This document shows, piece by piece, positions 1-9,607 of a stretch of 64,000 bases of DNA (position 1 is the first letter of the stretch; each line of letters starts with the position of its first letter). Where the stretch lies: the NCBI GenBank assembly GCA_963791905.1, contig CAWBTX010000008.1, positions 1 through 64,000 of the forward strand, written 5' to 3'. Position numbers and translations under genes: made by a program. The notes beneath the pieces are model-generated. The model saw only the letters and a program-made list of their open reading frames with translations. It was not told the DNA's origin and did not search any database. The DNA is from Gaiellasilicea sp963791905. Lineage in GTDB: Bacteria > Actinomycetota > Thermoleophilia > Gaiellales > Gaiellaceae.

Positions 1-665
1 TTAGCGGCGAGCGAGCTGCTCTCGGCCAACGGCCTCGAACCAGTTGTACTCGTCAAGGTGCTTGGTGAATGGCTTGCGGCCTCGGTAGCCGAGATGCTGT
101 TGCAGCTGCGTTGCGAGCTCGGCGGTGGGCACCCCGGCCTCGGCGGCGAGTCGGCCGGCAAGCTGGTGCATCAAGCGCTGGTACGCGCCGTACCCGCCAG
201 GGGCTGAGCGCTTGATCTCCTTGTCCCACATGACGAAGAGCTCGGGGATGACCATATGCAGGTGTTTTCGACGCAGCCGCGTCGCTCATGTAGAGAACAC
301 CACCCGCCTTGACGTGGGCAATGAGATCGTCGTGAAGAGACCCGAGCTCCTCAGCGTGATCAGGTAGCTCCGCGTCCAGGATCGTCAGTGACTCGAACTG
401 CTCGAGGCGCGTCATGTGATCGTGGGCCCAGGAGGCGATCAAGCCGGGCGTCTTCACTGAGGAGAGCCGGCATGCCCACCTATTGAGGAAGCCAACGAGC
501 TCGCGCCCCTCAGCGCGCGCCTGCAAAGGTCTGCTCTGCATCAGCTCGAGGCACCCGAAGTACGTCTCGTCTTCTCGATCTTTTGCCGGCGTAGTAGTCG
601 CGGTAGCCCTCGAGGCCGCCGACGAAATCCTCCCACGACAGTTCGGTCCACTTCAGCAGCGCCAT
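1..665 (-). CDS. Uncharacterised protein, two frameshifts
   Basis: I do not recognise the family. Three reading frames join into one protein of about 220 residues: an N-terminal part with ALLKWTELSWEDFVGGLEGY, a middle helical part, and a C-terminal part ending near KPFTKHLDEYNWFEA. Both breaks lie in four-base T runs on the plus strand (265-268 and 581-584); removing one T from each restores a continuous frame, so sequencing error is the simplest explanation. The start is the ATG at 665, with GAGGAAA about 8 bases upstream. It follows the diiron oxidase gene by about 50 bases on the same strand and is probably co-transcribed. The first 26 residues have a diverged relative at 17240-17313. No membrane segment or signal peptide is visible, so it is probably cytoplasmic. 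Confidence 0.6.
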
Positions 666-718
666 GTCGGCGATTTCCTCGAGGGTGTCGAGCGCTTCCT
701 GCGGACGATCGACTAACG

Positions 719-1440
719 CTAGACGTTCGGGGTGAGGCCGTTCCCCGCCGGGGCCGCGGCGTCCCAGTCGTCCACCAGCTCGTCCAGGACGCGTGCGAGC
801 CCGTGCACCGTCGACATGGCGCTCAGCCCAAGGACGGCCGACTGCTCTCCGCTCAGGGGAAGACTGTCGATCGTCTCGGCGAGCTCGTCTGCGTGGTCGG
901 GATCGAGCTCGGCGTGGCCGCTCATCGTCCTGAACGAGTCCGGGCCGTAGCCCGTCCTCGCCATAGGTCCCCGACGTTCGCGGGAGCCGGCGCGTATCCC
1001 TCGAGCAGCATCGTGTAGCCGAGCAGCGCGACGGGGTGGAAGTGGAGGATCCAGTAGTACTGGGCGCCGATGACGCCGGCGACGGTGGGGGACGGTGGCC
1101 GGACGAGAACGGCCGCGCGATCGCGACCCAGCTCCTCGAGGTCCTCGAGGAGCCACTCGTCGTGCCCGGCTTCCTCGTCGATGTGCTTCTCGAAGTACGC
1201 CGCGACTGTCGCGGCCACGGGGTCGGCGATTTCCAGAGCACGGGTCCGTGCGGTCTTCATCAGCGGCACGCTCGCCCGCACGATCCAATGCATCCTCTCG
1301 AGGTACTCGGGGTAGAGCTCGCGGACACCCGGATGGTCGACGAACCTGCGGCCCGCCTTCGACAGCTCGGGAAGCCACAAGCCGATCTTCGGCCGGAGAA
1401 GCTGGCTCTTCGGTGTCGCCACGGCTCCGCTCGTGCCCAC
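719..1440 (-). CDS. Haem-oxygenase-like diiron oxidase (iron-containing redox enzyme family), one frameshift
   Basis: Repaired protein of about 240 residues, almost entirely helical. It carries the two metal-ligand clusters expected of haem-oxygenase-like diiron oxidases: KHIDEEAGHDEW in the middle and HAELDPDH toward the C-terminus. Such enzymes use oxygen for varied oxidations such as N-oxygenation, desaturation or C-C cleavage; the substrate cannot be read from sequence. The frame breaks near 958-972, where one base seems missing, possibly in a four-base C run. The start is a GTG at 1440, 9 bases after the stop of the small gene upstream, so the two are almost certainly co-transcribed. TenA/PqqC-like proteins share the fold, but the HxxEExxH and HxxxDxxH pattern favours the diiron group. 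Confidence 0.75.
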
Positions 1441-1449
1441 GGTGGAGTC

Positions 1450-1734
1450 CTACAGGTACATCAGCTTCGGGTTGTACTCGTCGTACAGCTTCGCTTCGTC
1501 GACATGGTCCCTGAGTCGAGCGAGGAAGGCCAGCTCCTCCTCGGACATGGTCTTGAGCGCCCGGGCGAGCTCCTGCGGGATGCCGTCCAGCGTCGCAATT
1601 CCCTCCTCGCCCCGGATGAACGCGCTCCTGTCCGACGGCTCGGCCATCGCATCCACGAACGTCATGAACGCATGGACGGCATCTCTGTCGGCCTTGAACG
1701 TCGGCTCACCCTCGAAGATCGGGTCAGGGGTCAC
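1450..1734 (-). CDS. Small acidic protein, possible LigA/NHLP-type domain
   Basis: A 94-residue protein with GTG start at 1734 and a strong GAGGAGGG ribosome site about 5 bases upstream. The middle reads like the short helical domain of LigA-type proteins and NHLP-type peptide leaders: an F, an R..F pair, a GIPQELARAL stretch, then MSEEELAFLARL. The C-terminus is a short tail rich in Tyr, Asp, Lys and Leu. It is the first gene of a set followed at once by a diiron oxidase. It could therefore be a partner subunit, or the precursor of a modified peptide; both ideas are inference from pattern and position only. No Cys is present, and no signal peptide. Confidence 0.7.
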   Translation of the reverse strand: MTPDPIFEGEPTFKADRDAVHAFMTFVDAMAEPSDRSAFIRGEEGIATLDGIPQELARALKTMSEEELAFLARLRDHVDEAKLYDEYNPKLMYL

Positions 1735-1925
1735 TGAAGCCCTCCTCGTCGTGAAGCAACGATCTTTACTCTTTCGCCGGGGTTGTCAAGGACGTGTGTG
1801 GCCGGGAAAGGGGACCTGGCCCGTTTGCCACCTCCGGCGCAGCGTGCGCAGAATGGTCCTTCCTCGACGTTAGCGGCGACGAGGAACGGCACACCCACAG
1901 CACTTCTCGAACGTGACGCGCAGTC

Positions 1926-4900
1926 ATGGGACCACAGCAGATCTGCCCCGGATGCGGCTCCGAGAACGAGCCCGGCTCGGCTGCGTGTCGGTCCTGTGGC
2001 CACGCCTTATCGATGGCGGACGCCGCGGGTAGCACGGCCCGCAAGGTCGTCACCGTTCTCTTTTCTGACATCAGCGGCTCCACGGCGCTCGGGGAGGATC
2101 TGGACCCCGAATCGCTGCGACAGATCATGTCTCGCTACTTCGAGGAGACGAAGGTGGTACTCGGTCGCCACGGCGGCACCGTGGAGAAGTTCATCGGCGA
2201 TGCCGTGGTGGCCGTCTTCGGCGTCCCCCTCGCTCACGAGGACGATGCTTTGCGCGCGGTACGCGCGGCTGCCGAGCTACGGGAGACGCTCGCCGACCTG
2301 AACGAGGAGTTTCAACGGTCCTGGGGCGTCACCGTCGCGGTGCGGACCGGCATCAACACCGGTGAGGTGATCGCCGCCGATCCGGGAGGCGGTGACGCGT
2401 TCGTGACCGGAGACGCGGTCAACGTCGCGGCTCGTCTCGAGCAGTCGGCGGTGCCGGGGGAGATACTGATCGGTGAGGCGACGCTGCGGCTGGTCAGGGA
2501 CGCCGTTGTCGCCGAGGACGCAGGCCCACTGGCGCTGAAGGGAAAGCGGGAGCCTGTCCCTGCCTGGAGGGTCATCGAGGTCAGAGCCGGCGCGCTGGGC
2601 TGGACACGCCACCTCGACTCGCGGCTCGTCGGGCGCGAGACGGAGTCGACGTTGTGTCGAGCCGTGTTCGAGCGCGCCGTCGACCAGCGGTCGGGAGAGC
2701 TCGTCACCATCATGGGCACGGCGGGTGTGGGGAAGTCTCGACTGAGCGCCGAGTTCCTCTCGGCGGTGACCGACGGCGCTACGGTCTTGACGGGACAATG
2801 CCTGCCGTACGGAGAGGGAATCACGTTCCGGCCCATCGTCTCGGCCGTCCGCGACCTCTGTGGTGTCGGTGAGCGCGACTCGCCTGCCGAAGCGCGCGAC
2901 AAGCTCCGTCAGCTGCTGCCGCCCGGGCCGGACGAGGAGCTCGTCGGGGACCGGCTCGCAGGGCTGCTGGGGCTGTCGTCGGAGACGCCGGGGATCCTCG
3001 AGACGTTCTGGGCGGTTCGCAAGCTCCTGGAGCACCTCGGGAATCAGTCCCCCGTCGTCGTCCTGTTCGACGACATCCAGTGGGGGGAGCCGACGTTCCT
3101 CGACCTGCTCGAGTACCTGGTCGACCGGATCCAGTCGGCTCCGGTGCTTCTGATCTGCCTTGCCCGCCCGGAGCTTCTCGAGCAGCGCCCGCGCTGGATG
3201 ACGGGCAAGGCGAACGCCACCCGCATCGCCCTCGAGCCGCTGAGCGGCACGGAGACCGCGACCTTGATACGGAACCTGGTCGGTCAGGCTGGGCCCGTCG
3301 AGGACGCGCTCACCCGTGTCGCCGATCTCTCCGAGGGCAATCCACTCTTCGTCGAGGAGACGCTGCGCATGCTCGTCGACGACGGCGTCCTCCGACGACT
3401 GGACGGCAAGTGGGAGGTGTCGGGCGACCTGTCGACGATCGCGATCCCGCCCACGATCCACGCGCTGCTCGCGGCACGACTCGATCGCCTGACCGGGGAG
3501 GAACGTGCGGTGATCGAGCGAGCGTCTGTCGTCGGCCGGGTGTTCGGGTGGGGTGCCGTGGCCGAGCTGTCGCCGCCGGAGATCCGATCAGACCTGAGCG
3601 CGCACCTGCGGTCGCTGCTGGACAAGGAGCTCATCCGTCCCGACTACGCCGAGCAGGGTCATGAGGACGCGTTCCGGTTTGCACATCAGCTCATCCGTGA
3701 TGCCGCCTACCACGCGATTCCCAAGGCGGTGCGCGCAGAGCTGCACGAGAGGCTCGCGAACTGGTTCGAGTCGAGGGCGCACGAGCGCCCGGGCGAATAC
3801 GACGAGATCCTCGGGCACCACACCGAGCAGGCCTACCAGGCGCTCCTCGAGCTCGAGCCCATGAACCAGCGAATCGAGGCTCTGGGACGCCGAGCTGCAG
3901 CCGCTCTTGCCGCGGGCGGGAGGCGCGCGTTCGCACAGGGCGACATGCCGGCAGCCGTCAACCGGTTCTCGAGGGCCAGGCTCCTGCTCGCGGAGCACGA
4001 CCCCGACCGTCTCGACCTCCTGCCGCAGCTCGCGTTCGCATCGCTCGAGATCGGTGATTTCGCCGCGTCCGAGGCGGTTCTCGCCGAGGCCGCGGAGTCG
4101 GCACGTGACTCGGGCGACTCGCGTCTCCAGGCGCACGCCCTCGTCCTCAGGCTCTCGATGGGTCTCGGTCCGACCCGGAAGGCTGGACGAGGGAGGCCGA
4201 AGCGACGGCGCCGCGGGCGATTGCGACGTTCGAGGAGGTCGGCGACGAGCGCGGGCTCGCGCATGCCTGGTCGCTCATCGGGCTCGTGCATCTGAGTCGG
4301 GCGCACTTCGGCCGTGCGGAGGCAGCCTGGAGGGAGGCGGCCGCGCACGCACATCTGGCGGGCAACCGCCGGGACGAGCTGGAGAGCCTCTCATGGGTCC
4401 CCCTCACCGTCTGGGCAGGTCCGACGCATGTCGACGATGGGCTCCGGCGATGTCGAGAGGTGCTCGAGTCCGTGGAAGGAGACAAGAAGGCCACCTCCAG
4501 CTGCCTGATGGCGCAAGCCGTGTTCGAGGCGGGGCTGGGTCATTTCGGCGAGGCGCGGAAGCTCGTCACGCAGGCGCGGGCGCTCCTCGAGGAGGTTGCG
4601 TTGACCGTGTGGATGGCCGGCCCACTCGCGCAGTTCTCCGGTTGGGTCGAGTTGCTGGCAAACGACGCTCCCGCCGCTGAGCGGGAGCTGAGGTGGGGCT
4701 ACGACACGCTCGGCGAGATCGGCGAGCTCGGGTGGCTGTCGACCGTTGCCGGCCTCCTCGGCGAGGCCCTGTGCGCTCAGGGGCGCTACGACGAGGCAGA
4801 GCGGCTCACGACGTTCACCGAGGAGTCGGCAGACGCCGACGACGCCTATTCGCAGGCGCTCTGGCGGTGCGTGCGAGCCAAGACGCTGGCTCAGCGGGGC

Positions 4901-5167
4901 GAGCTGAGCCGCGCCGAAGAGCTCGCGCGCGAGTCCATCGAGCGGGCGGACACGACGGACTTCCTCCATCTTCGCTGGCACGTTCACGCAAGCGCGGGTG
5001 ACGTGCTCGCCCGCGCGGGCAAGGCGCGGGACGCGCGCGCGATGCTGACGTCGGCACTCCAGCTCGCCGAACAGAAGGGCAACGAGGTGGGTGCACGACG
5101 TGCGTCCGACCGGCTCGGGCAGCTTCACCGTGCGTCGCTGTTCGATATCCACGAACAGCCGTCCTAG
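1926..5167 (+). CDS. Class III adenylate/guanylate cyclase with AAA ATPase and TPR region, one frameshift
   Basis: Repaired length about 1080 residues. Order of domains: a zinc ribbon with two CxxC pairs (residues about 5-26); a class III nucleotide cyclase domain (about 40-205) with FSDISGST and EKFIGDAVVAVFG carrying the two metal aspartates; an AAA ATPase with Walker A GTAGVGKSRL near 262 and Walker B VVVLFDDIQW near 376; then a long helical TPR-like region. It should make a cyclic nucleotide under control of the ATPase/TPR part. The frame breaks near 4170, where one G appears missing, and continues cleanly to the stop at 5165-5167. The start is the ATG at 1926 just before the zinc ribbon. 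It is divergent from the diiron oxidase genes and probably monocistronic. Confidence 0.85.
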
Positions 5168-5224
5168 CGGGGAGCGGCCGCCCGGAAAGGGCTGCGCCAA
5201 ATGTGGCCGGTCTACGCGCGTGTG

Positions 5225-5908
5225 CTAGCCGGAGCCGTCTGGCAATCGGGCCGGGGGGCCGAGGACGGTCTGCGTCGCTTCGCGCTCGACGAGCGGCGAA
5301 CGGGCAAGGAGCCGGAACGACCCCTCCACCGCCGGCCCGATCAGGATCACGAACGCGATCGTTCCCACGCCCACCGTTCCTCCGAGCGCGAACCCGACGG
5401 CAAGCGCCGCGGCCTCGATTGCACCCCGAACCGCGCCGATGCGAATCCGCGTCCGCGCGGCGCCGGCGACCATCAGCGAGTCACGAGGCCCAGCCCCGAG
5501 CCCGGCGCCGATGTAGAGGCCGGTCCCGAAGCCCATGAGCGCGATGCCAGCCGCAAGGAGCGAGATGCGCGCACTGAGGTCGCTCTTCGAGAGCTCGGCG
5601 ATCGCCTCGGAGGACGTGAGGAGCTGGACGAAGAGCCCGACGAGCACCGCGTTCGCGACCGTGCCGATGCCGATCCGAGCGCCGACCGTCCACGCTAGCC
5701 CGAGGACGACGATGCTCACGACCACGTTCGCAGCCCCGAACGAGAGCGGCGTCTGGTCGGCAAGCCCCTGGTGGAGGACGTCCCACGGCGAGAGCCCGAG
5801 ATCCGATTCGAGCAGGGCGACGATGCCGGAGGCGAAGACGAGGAGGCCGCCGACCAGGACGACGAAGCGAACCCACACCGGGCCGCGAAGCTGCGGCGGA
5901 ACGTGCAC
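5225..5908 (-). CDS. YczE/YitT-like integral membrane protein
   Basis: A 227-residue protein with five or six hydrophobic segments and the family pattern SDLGLSPWDVLHQGLA followed by GTGLYIGAGLGAGPRDSLM, as in YczE/YyaS membrane proteins. Members are inner-membrane proteins of poorly known function, often beside regulators. The start is a GTG at 5908. Upstream on the same strand lie a possible 37-codon reading frame and an aldo-keto reductase, and the spacing suggests one transcript. It converges with the cyclase gene, whose stop is about 57 bases away. Confidence 0.75.
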   Translation of the reverse strand: MHVPPQLRGPVWVRFVVLVGGLLVFASGIVALLESDLGLSPWDVLHQGLADQTPLSFGAANVVVSIVVLGLAWTVGARIGIGTVANAVLVGLFVQLLTSSEAIAELSKSDLSARISLLAAGIALMGFGTGLYIGAGLGAGPRDSLMVAGAARTRIRIGAVRGAIEAAALAVGFALGGTVGVGTIAFVILIGPAVEGSFRLLARSPLVEREATQTVLGPPARLPDGSG

Positions 5909-5910
5909 GG

Positions 5911-6024
5911 CTAGAAGCCGAGCACATCGGGAACGAGAACGACGGTCGTCCGGCCCGGCACCGGCTCCCGCTCGTAGACCACAAGCTTGTTGACGCCGCT
6001 CCCCACGCCCCCGCTCTCCCTCAT
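5911..6024 (-). CDS. Possible 37-residue peptide
   Basis: A short open frame starting ATG at 6024, ending 2 bases before the YczE-like gene and beginning just after the aldo-keto reductase stop. Third codon positions are almost all G or C, as in the neighbouring genes. The peptide ends in a hydrophobic stretch, RTTVVLVPDVLGF. A GAGGACC sequence upstream could bind the ribosome. It may be a real small gene linking its neighbours or chance open frame; there is no family match to support it. Confidence 0.3.
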   Translation of the reverse strand: MRESGGVGSGVNKLVVYEREPVPGRTTVVLVPDVLGF

Positions 6025-6041
6025 CCGCCGGTCCTCTGGGT

Positions 6042-6899
6042 CTAGGAAAAGAGCGGAACCAGCTGCCGGCGAGACATGAGCTCTTCCATTGTCTCGTCGG
6101 ACGGCCGTGACTCGAACCTACTCGCTGCCGAGAGCACCTTCGGGAGCAGCGTCACGTCGCCGACCGTGTTGAGAAAGATGCCCGGCCGACCCAGGACCCA
6201 GTGCACCGCGAGGTCGATGTCGCTCTGCTCGCGCAGCGGCTCGTACCAGGTCGACGATGTCTGCTCGCGGCCGTCCCACGGTGCGAGGCTGATGCTCTTG
6301 ATCGTCTGCACCGCGACGCCGCGCTCGACGCAGACAGCGGCGAGCGCCTCGAAGTCGGCGGCATATGTTGCGTCGCGCATCTGGACGTGGTTGTAGGGGG
6401 CGAGGACCGAGTCGAACGCGAAGCGCTCGAGGCTCCGAAGGTGCATCCTCGCAACAGTGAGCCCGTGCCCGGTGACGCCGATGAAGCGCACCAGCCCTTC
6501 GTCCCTGGCCTCGATCGCTGCCTCGAGCGCACCGCCGTCTCGCAGCGCGAACTCCCAGTCGATCACGTCGACCAGGTTGTGCAGCTGAAGCAGATCGACG
6601 TGGTCGACGCCGAGGCGGTCGAGCGAGCGGCGGATCTCCTCGCGCGCGCCCGCGTAGTCGCGCCTGCCCGTCTTGGTCGCGAGGAAGAACCGGCCGGGGT
6701 TGCGTGCCAGCCACGGCGCAAGCCGCAGCTCCGCGTCACCGTACGAGGCCGCGGTGTCGATGTGGTTGACCCCGAACTCCAGGAGTGCCTCCAGCGTCGG
6801 ATCCGCCTCGGACTGTGAGAGCGAGCCGAGCGCGGCCGCGCCGAAGATCGTGCGCGTGCTCTCGTGACCCGTGTTCCCAAACGGCCCCTTCGCGATCAC
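6042..6899 (-). CDS. Aldo/keto reductase
   Basis: A 285-residue NAD(P)H-dependent oxidoreductase with the (beta/alpha)8 aldo-keto reductase pattern: GVNHIDTAASYGDAE holds the catalytic Asp and Tyr, FFLATKTGRR the Lys, and VDLLQLHN the His. The missing GFGT opening and the LGVDHVDLLQ motif are typical of the general bacterial group that acts on small carbonyl compounds; the substrate is unknown. The start is the ATG at 6899. The gene is divergent from a short PfkB-like remnant and probably heads a transcript with the YczE-like gene. Confidence 0.85.
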   Translation of the reverse strand: MIAKGPFGNTGHESTRTIFGAAALGSLSQSEADPTLEALLEFGVNHIDTAASYGDAELRLAPWLARNPGRFFLATKTGRRDYAGAREEIRRSLDRLGVDHVDLLQLHNLVDVIDWEFALRDGGALEAAIEARDEGLVRFIGVTGHGLTVARMHLRSLERFAFDSVLAPYNHVQMRDATYAADFEALAAVCVERGVAVQTIKSISLAPWDGREQTSSTWYEPLREQSDIDLAVHWVLGRPGIFLNTVGDVTLLPKVLSAASRFESRPSDETMEELMSRRQLVPLFS

Positions 6900-6918
6900 G
6901 ACCCGAGACTATCCACTC

Positions 6919-6960
6919 ATGCCGCGTGACCTGGTCACTGTCGGCGACGTGATGCTCGAC
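6919..6960 (+). pseudogene. Remnant of a PfkB-family kinase N-terminus
   Basis: The frame from ATG 6919 reads MPRDLVTVGDVMLD, which matches how PfkB/ribokinase-family sugar kinases begin. It then diverges at once into unrelated Arg-rich sequence that overlaps the next gene in another frame. Only about 14 codons remain. This looks like a scar left when most of a kinase gene was lost, although so short a match could be chance. Confidence 0.35.
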
Positions 6961-7006
6961 GGGACGATCGAGGCGCGGCGCTCGCGGAAGGCGCTATCGT
7001 CTCGGC

Positions 7007-7267
7007 ATGGCCCAAGAAGCGGAGGCGAGCAGCGGTCACGCGATTGCCCGGCTGGCGGACTCGGGCGAGGACGCGATGCGCAATCTCGTCGCCCTCCCGC
7101 TGCGGATGTTCGCCGGGGCGCTTGGCATCTTCGAGGAGCTACTCCGTACGGCCGCCGATGCGGTCAGCGAAGGCGATCCACGGGTCGTGGACTTGGAGAG
7201 GCGCGTGGACTCGCTCGAGGAGCAGGTGCAGACATCGCAGCGGAGAAGCGCGGGGCCTAAGACGTAA
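7007..7267 (+). CDS. Small coiled-coil protein
   Basis: An 86-residue protein from ATG 7007. The N-terminal half is amphipathic (LVALPLRMFAGALGIFEELL) and the C-terminal half is a short coiled coil (DPRVVDLERRVDSLEEQV). The layout recalls phasin-like and envelope-associated small proteins, but no family can be named. Its G+C-rich codon use matches its neighbours. It stands alone between the aldo-keto reductase and the sugar transporter operon. Confidence 0.55.
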   Translation: MAQEAEASSGHAIARLADSGEDAMRNLVALPLRMFAGALGIFEELLRTAADAVSEGDPRVVDLERRVDSLEEQVQTSQRRSAGPKT

Positions 7268-7474
7268 GCAGTTGGCCGCCGGGCCTTCTAGCTCGCCAGG
7301 CCCTTCCGCCCGCGCCGGCAGTGGACAGCGCGTCGTGCATGACCCAAACGGGTCTTGGCCGCATCCGCGATCTCGTCAAGTATCGCCCGCAACTAGGTCC
7401 GGACGCCGAGGGGAGAAGCTGCTGGCAGAGCTGCGGGAAGGCAATGTCGCGCTCAACCGTGACGACCCGCACCC

Positions 7475-7504
7475 TTGACACAGGTCCCGCCGCTCCCGGA
7501 GGAT
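7475..7504 (+). promoter_or_regulatory. Candidate housekeeping promoter of the ABC transporter operon
   Basis: A perfect TTGACA at 7475-7480 is followed 18 bases later by GAGGAT, one base from a TAGGAT-type -10 element, about 30 bases before the GTG of the binding-protein gene. The preceding 200 bases (7268-7474) hold no gene that I can support. Confidence 0.35.
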
Positions 7505-7534
7505 CGGACCCCGACCAAACGGAGGTATGAGAAC

Positions 7535-8572
7535 GTGACCCTTCCCGGAAGCACGCGCCTGAAGGCGCTCGTGGCACTAGGGATCGTGGGCATCGCCGCC
7601 GCCGCCGCGGTGAGTACCGCGGCGGCACGTCCCGACGCGGGGCAAGGAGCGAAGCTCCGCATCGGGTACGTCCTGCCCGACCTCGCGAACCCGTTCATCG
7701 CCGGCCTCCGCGACGGCGCAGTCGTCGAGGCGAAGAAGCAGGGGATCAACTTGCTCGTGAAGGGAACGAACGACTCGAAGGGCCAGACGGACGCGATGCT
7801 CGCGTACGTCGGCGCCAAGGTCGACGCGATCGGTGTCGACGCGATCGACGGCGCAGCCATCTCGCCCGCGGTCAAGGCGGCGAACAAGGCCGGCATTCCG
7901 GTGATAGCGATCCAGGCGCAGCCGTCGAGCGGCAAGGTCGCGACGTTCATCGCCGCCGACAACAAGCAGGGCGGCGTGCTGATCGGAAGGTCGATCGTCG
8001 CGTACTGCAAGGGCAAGGACCCGTGCAAGCTCGGCGTCGTCGAGGGGAACCTCGCCGACCAGTCGGGCCGGGACGAGAACGCGGGGATGCGTTCGGTCGT
8101 CTCCAAGGCGCCGAACATCGAGATCGTGGGCAATCAGCCGACCGACTACGACCCCGTGAGGGCGTTGAATGTGGCGACGAACCTGCTCACGGCGAACCCC
8201 GACCTGAACTACATCTATTCCTGGTGGGATCAGGGTGCGCTGGCTGCACTGCAGGCGGCGAAGTCAAAGGGCCTCGCCGGCAAGATCGGCATCGCCGGCT
8301 TCGGCGGCAACTGCCTCAACCTCGCGGAGGTGATCAAGGGCAACATCCACCACGAGACCACCTTCTTCCCGCAGTCGATGGGCGCGCAGATGGTGCAGGC
8401 GGCGCAGAAGGCCATCAAGGGCCAGAAGCTGCCGGCGATCACGCCGGCGCCGATCCTCGCCGTGACGACGAACTACGCGAACGCCCTCCTCTCCGGCAAG
8501 GCGAAGCCGCCGGCCGGGCTGGGGATCATCGCGAAGCTGAAGCAGGCGAAGTCCGGCAAGTGCCCGAAGTAG
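7535..8572 (+). CDS. Sugar ABC transporter substrate-binding protein
   Basis: A periplasmic-binding-protein-like (type I) protein of about 345 residues. The N-terminus is a signal peptide (basic start, hydrophobic core LVALGIVGIAAAAAV, then small residues), so it is exported and held at the membrane. The mature part begins KLRIGYVLPDLANPFIAGLR, the usual opening of ribose/galactose-type binding proteins. The start is the GTG at 7535, because GGAGG lies 9 bases upstream. A 13-bp hairpin follows the stop, and permease and ATPase genes come next in the operon. The ligand is probably a sugar or polyol, inferred from family. Confidence 0.85.
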   Translation: MTLPGSTRLKALVALGIVGIAAAAAVSTAAARPDAGQGAKLRIGYVLPDLANPFIAGLRDGAVVEAKKQGINLLVKGTNDSKGQTDAMLAYVGAKVDAIGVDAIDGAAISPAVKAANKAGIPVIAIQAQPSSGKVATFIAADNKQGGVLIGRSIVAYCKGKDPCKLGVVEGNLADQSGRDENAGMRSVVSKAPNIEIVGNQPTDYDPVRALNVATNLLTANPDLNYIYSWWDQGALAALQAAKSKGLAGKIGIAGFGGNCLNLAEVIKGNIHHETTFFPQSMGAQMVQAAQKAIKGQKLPAITPAPILAVTTNYANALLSGKAKPPAGLGIIAKLKQAKSGKCPK

Positions 8573-8582
8573 AACCGCGTGA

Positions 8583-8610
8583 GGCGGCGGCCGGGAACCC
8601 GGCCGCCGCC
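8583..8610 (+). promoter_or_regulatory. Intra-operon hairpin after the binding-protein gene
   Basis: A perfect 13-bp stem (8583-8595 with 8598-8610) and AA loop begins 10 bases after the binding-protein stop. Such hairpins often stabilise or partly terminate transcripts so that binding protein is made in excess over permease. There is no T run after it. It also argues that the permease starts downstream of it. Confidence 0.5.
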
Positions 8611-8643
8611 CCTGCGACGGGCTGGCGGCGCGCGGCCGGCGCT

Positions 8644-9607
8644 GTGCGCACGAGCGATCAGCTCGCCGGGTCGCTGCGCGTCGTCGGGATCCTCGTCGCG
8701 CTCGCGGGCATCTGGCTCTACTTCTCGCTCAAGTCCGAGTTCTTCCTGACGCAGCCGAACATCTTCAACATCCTGCTGCAGGCGTCGAACGTCGGCATCA
8801 TCGCGGCGGGATTGACGGTGGTGATGATCACGGGCGAGATCGATCTCTCGATCGGCTCGCTCGAGGCGCTCGCAGGTTCGGTGGCGGCGGTCGTGATCAT
8901 CCGGCACGGCGAGCCGGTGTGGGTCGGCATCGCTGGCAGGCCTCGGGGCGACCGTCCTCTGCGGCCTTGTCAGCGGCTTCCTGACGTCGAGGCTCAAGGT
9001 CGTCTCGTTCATCTCGACGCTCGCCATGCTCGGGATCGCGCAGGGGATCGCGTTCCTGCTCACGAATGGCCAGGCGGTCGCCGGCTTCCCGAGCCCGTAC
9101 GACAAGATCGGAACCTCCGACATCCGCGGTTTCCCGGGCGCTGTGGTCATTGCGATCGTCGTCTTTGTCGTGCTCCACCTGATGCTGACGCGGACGAAGC
9201 TCGGGGTCCAGATCTACGCGGTCGGCGGCAACGCGCAATCGGCCGCCTACGCGGGGATCCGCGTCGGGCGCGTCAAGATGATCGCGCTCGCGATCAGCGG
9301 CCTCACGGCCGGCATCGGCGGCCTGATCGTCAGCTCGCGGCTCGACGCGGGCAACGGGCTCTTCGGCGCGGGCGACCTGCTCGGCGCGGTCGCCGCGGTC
9401 GTGATCGGCGGCACCTCGCTCTTCGGCGGGGTCGGCAGCGTCGTCGGCACCGCGATCGGCGTCGTCATGATCGCGACCATCAACAACGGGCTCGTGCTCC
9501 TGAACATCCCCGATTTCTGGCAGCAGATCGTCATCGGCTGCATCATCATCGGTGCCATGGTGCTCGACCAGCTGGCGAAGACGGCGCGGTCGGTGATCCG
9601 CGCATGA
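8644..9607 (+). CDS. Sugar ABC transporter permease (RbsC/AraH type), one frameshift
   Basis: Repaired length about 320 residues with eight or more hydrophobic segments. The conserved region AAGLTVVMITGEIDLSIGS and the C-terminal VVIGGTSLFGGVGSVVGT mark the BPD_transp_2 (ribose-type) permease family. It forms the membrane channel for the adjacent binding protein and ATPase. The frame breaks near 8931 within TGGC, where one G is extra; after repair the sequence reads through LGATVLCGLVSGFL. I chose GTG 8644 because a hairpin occupies 8583-8610; GTG 8560 is an alternative. It overlaps the ATPase gene by 4 bases. Confidence 0.82.
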
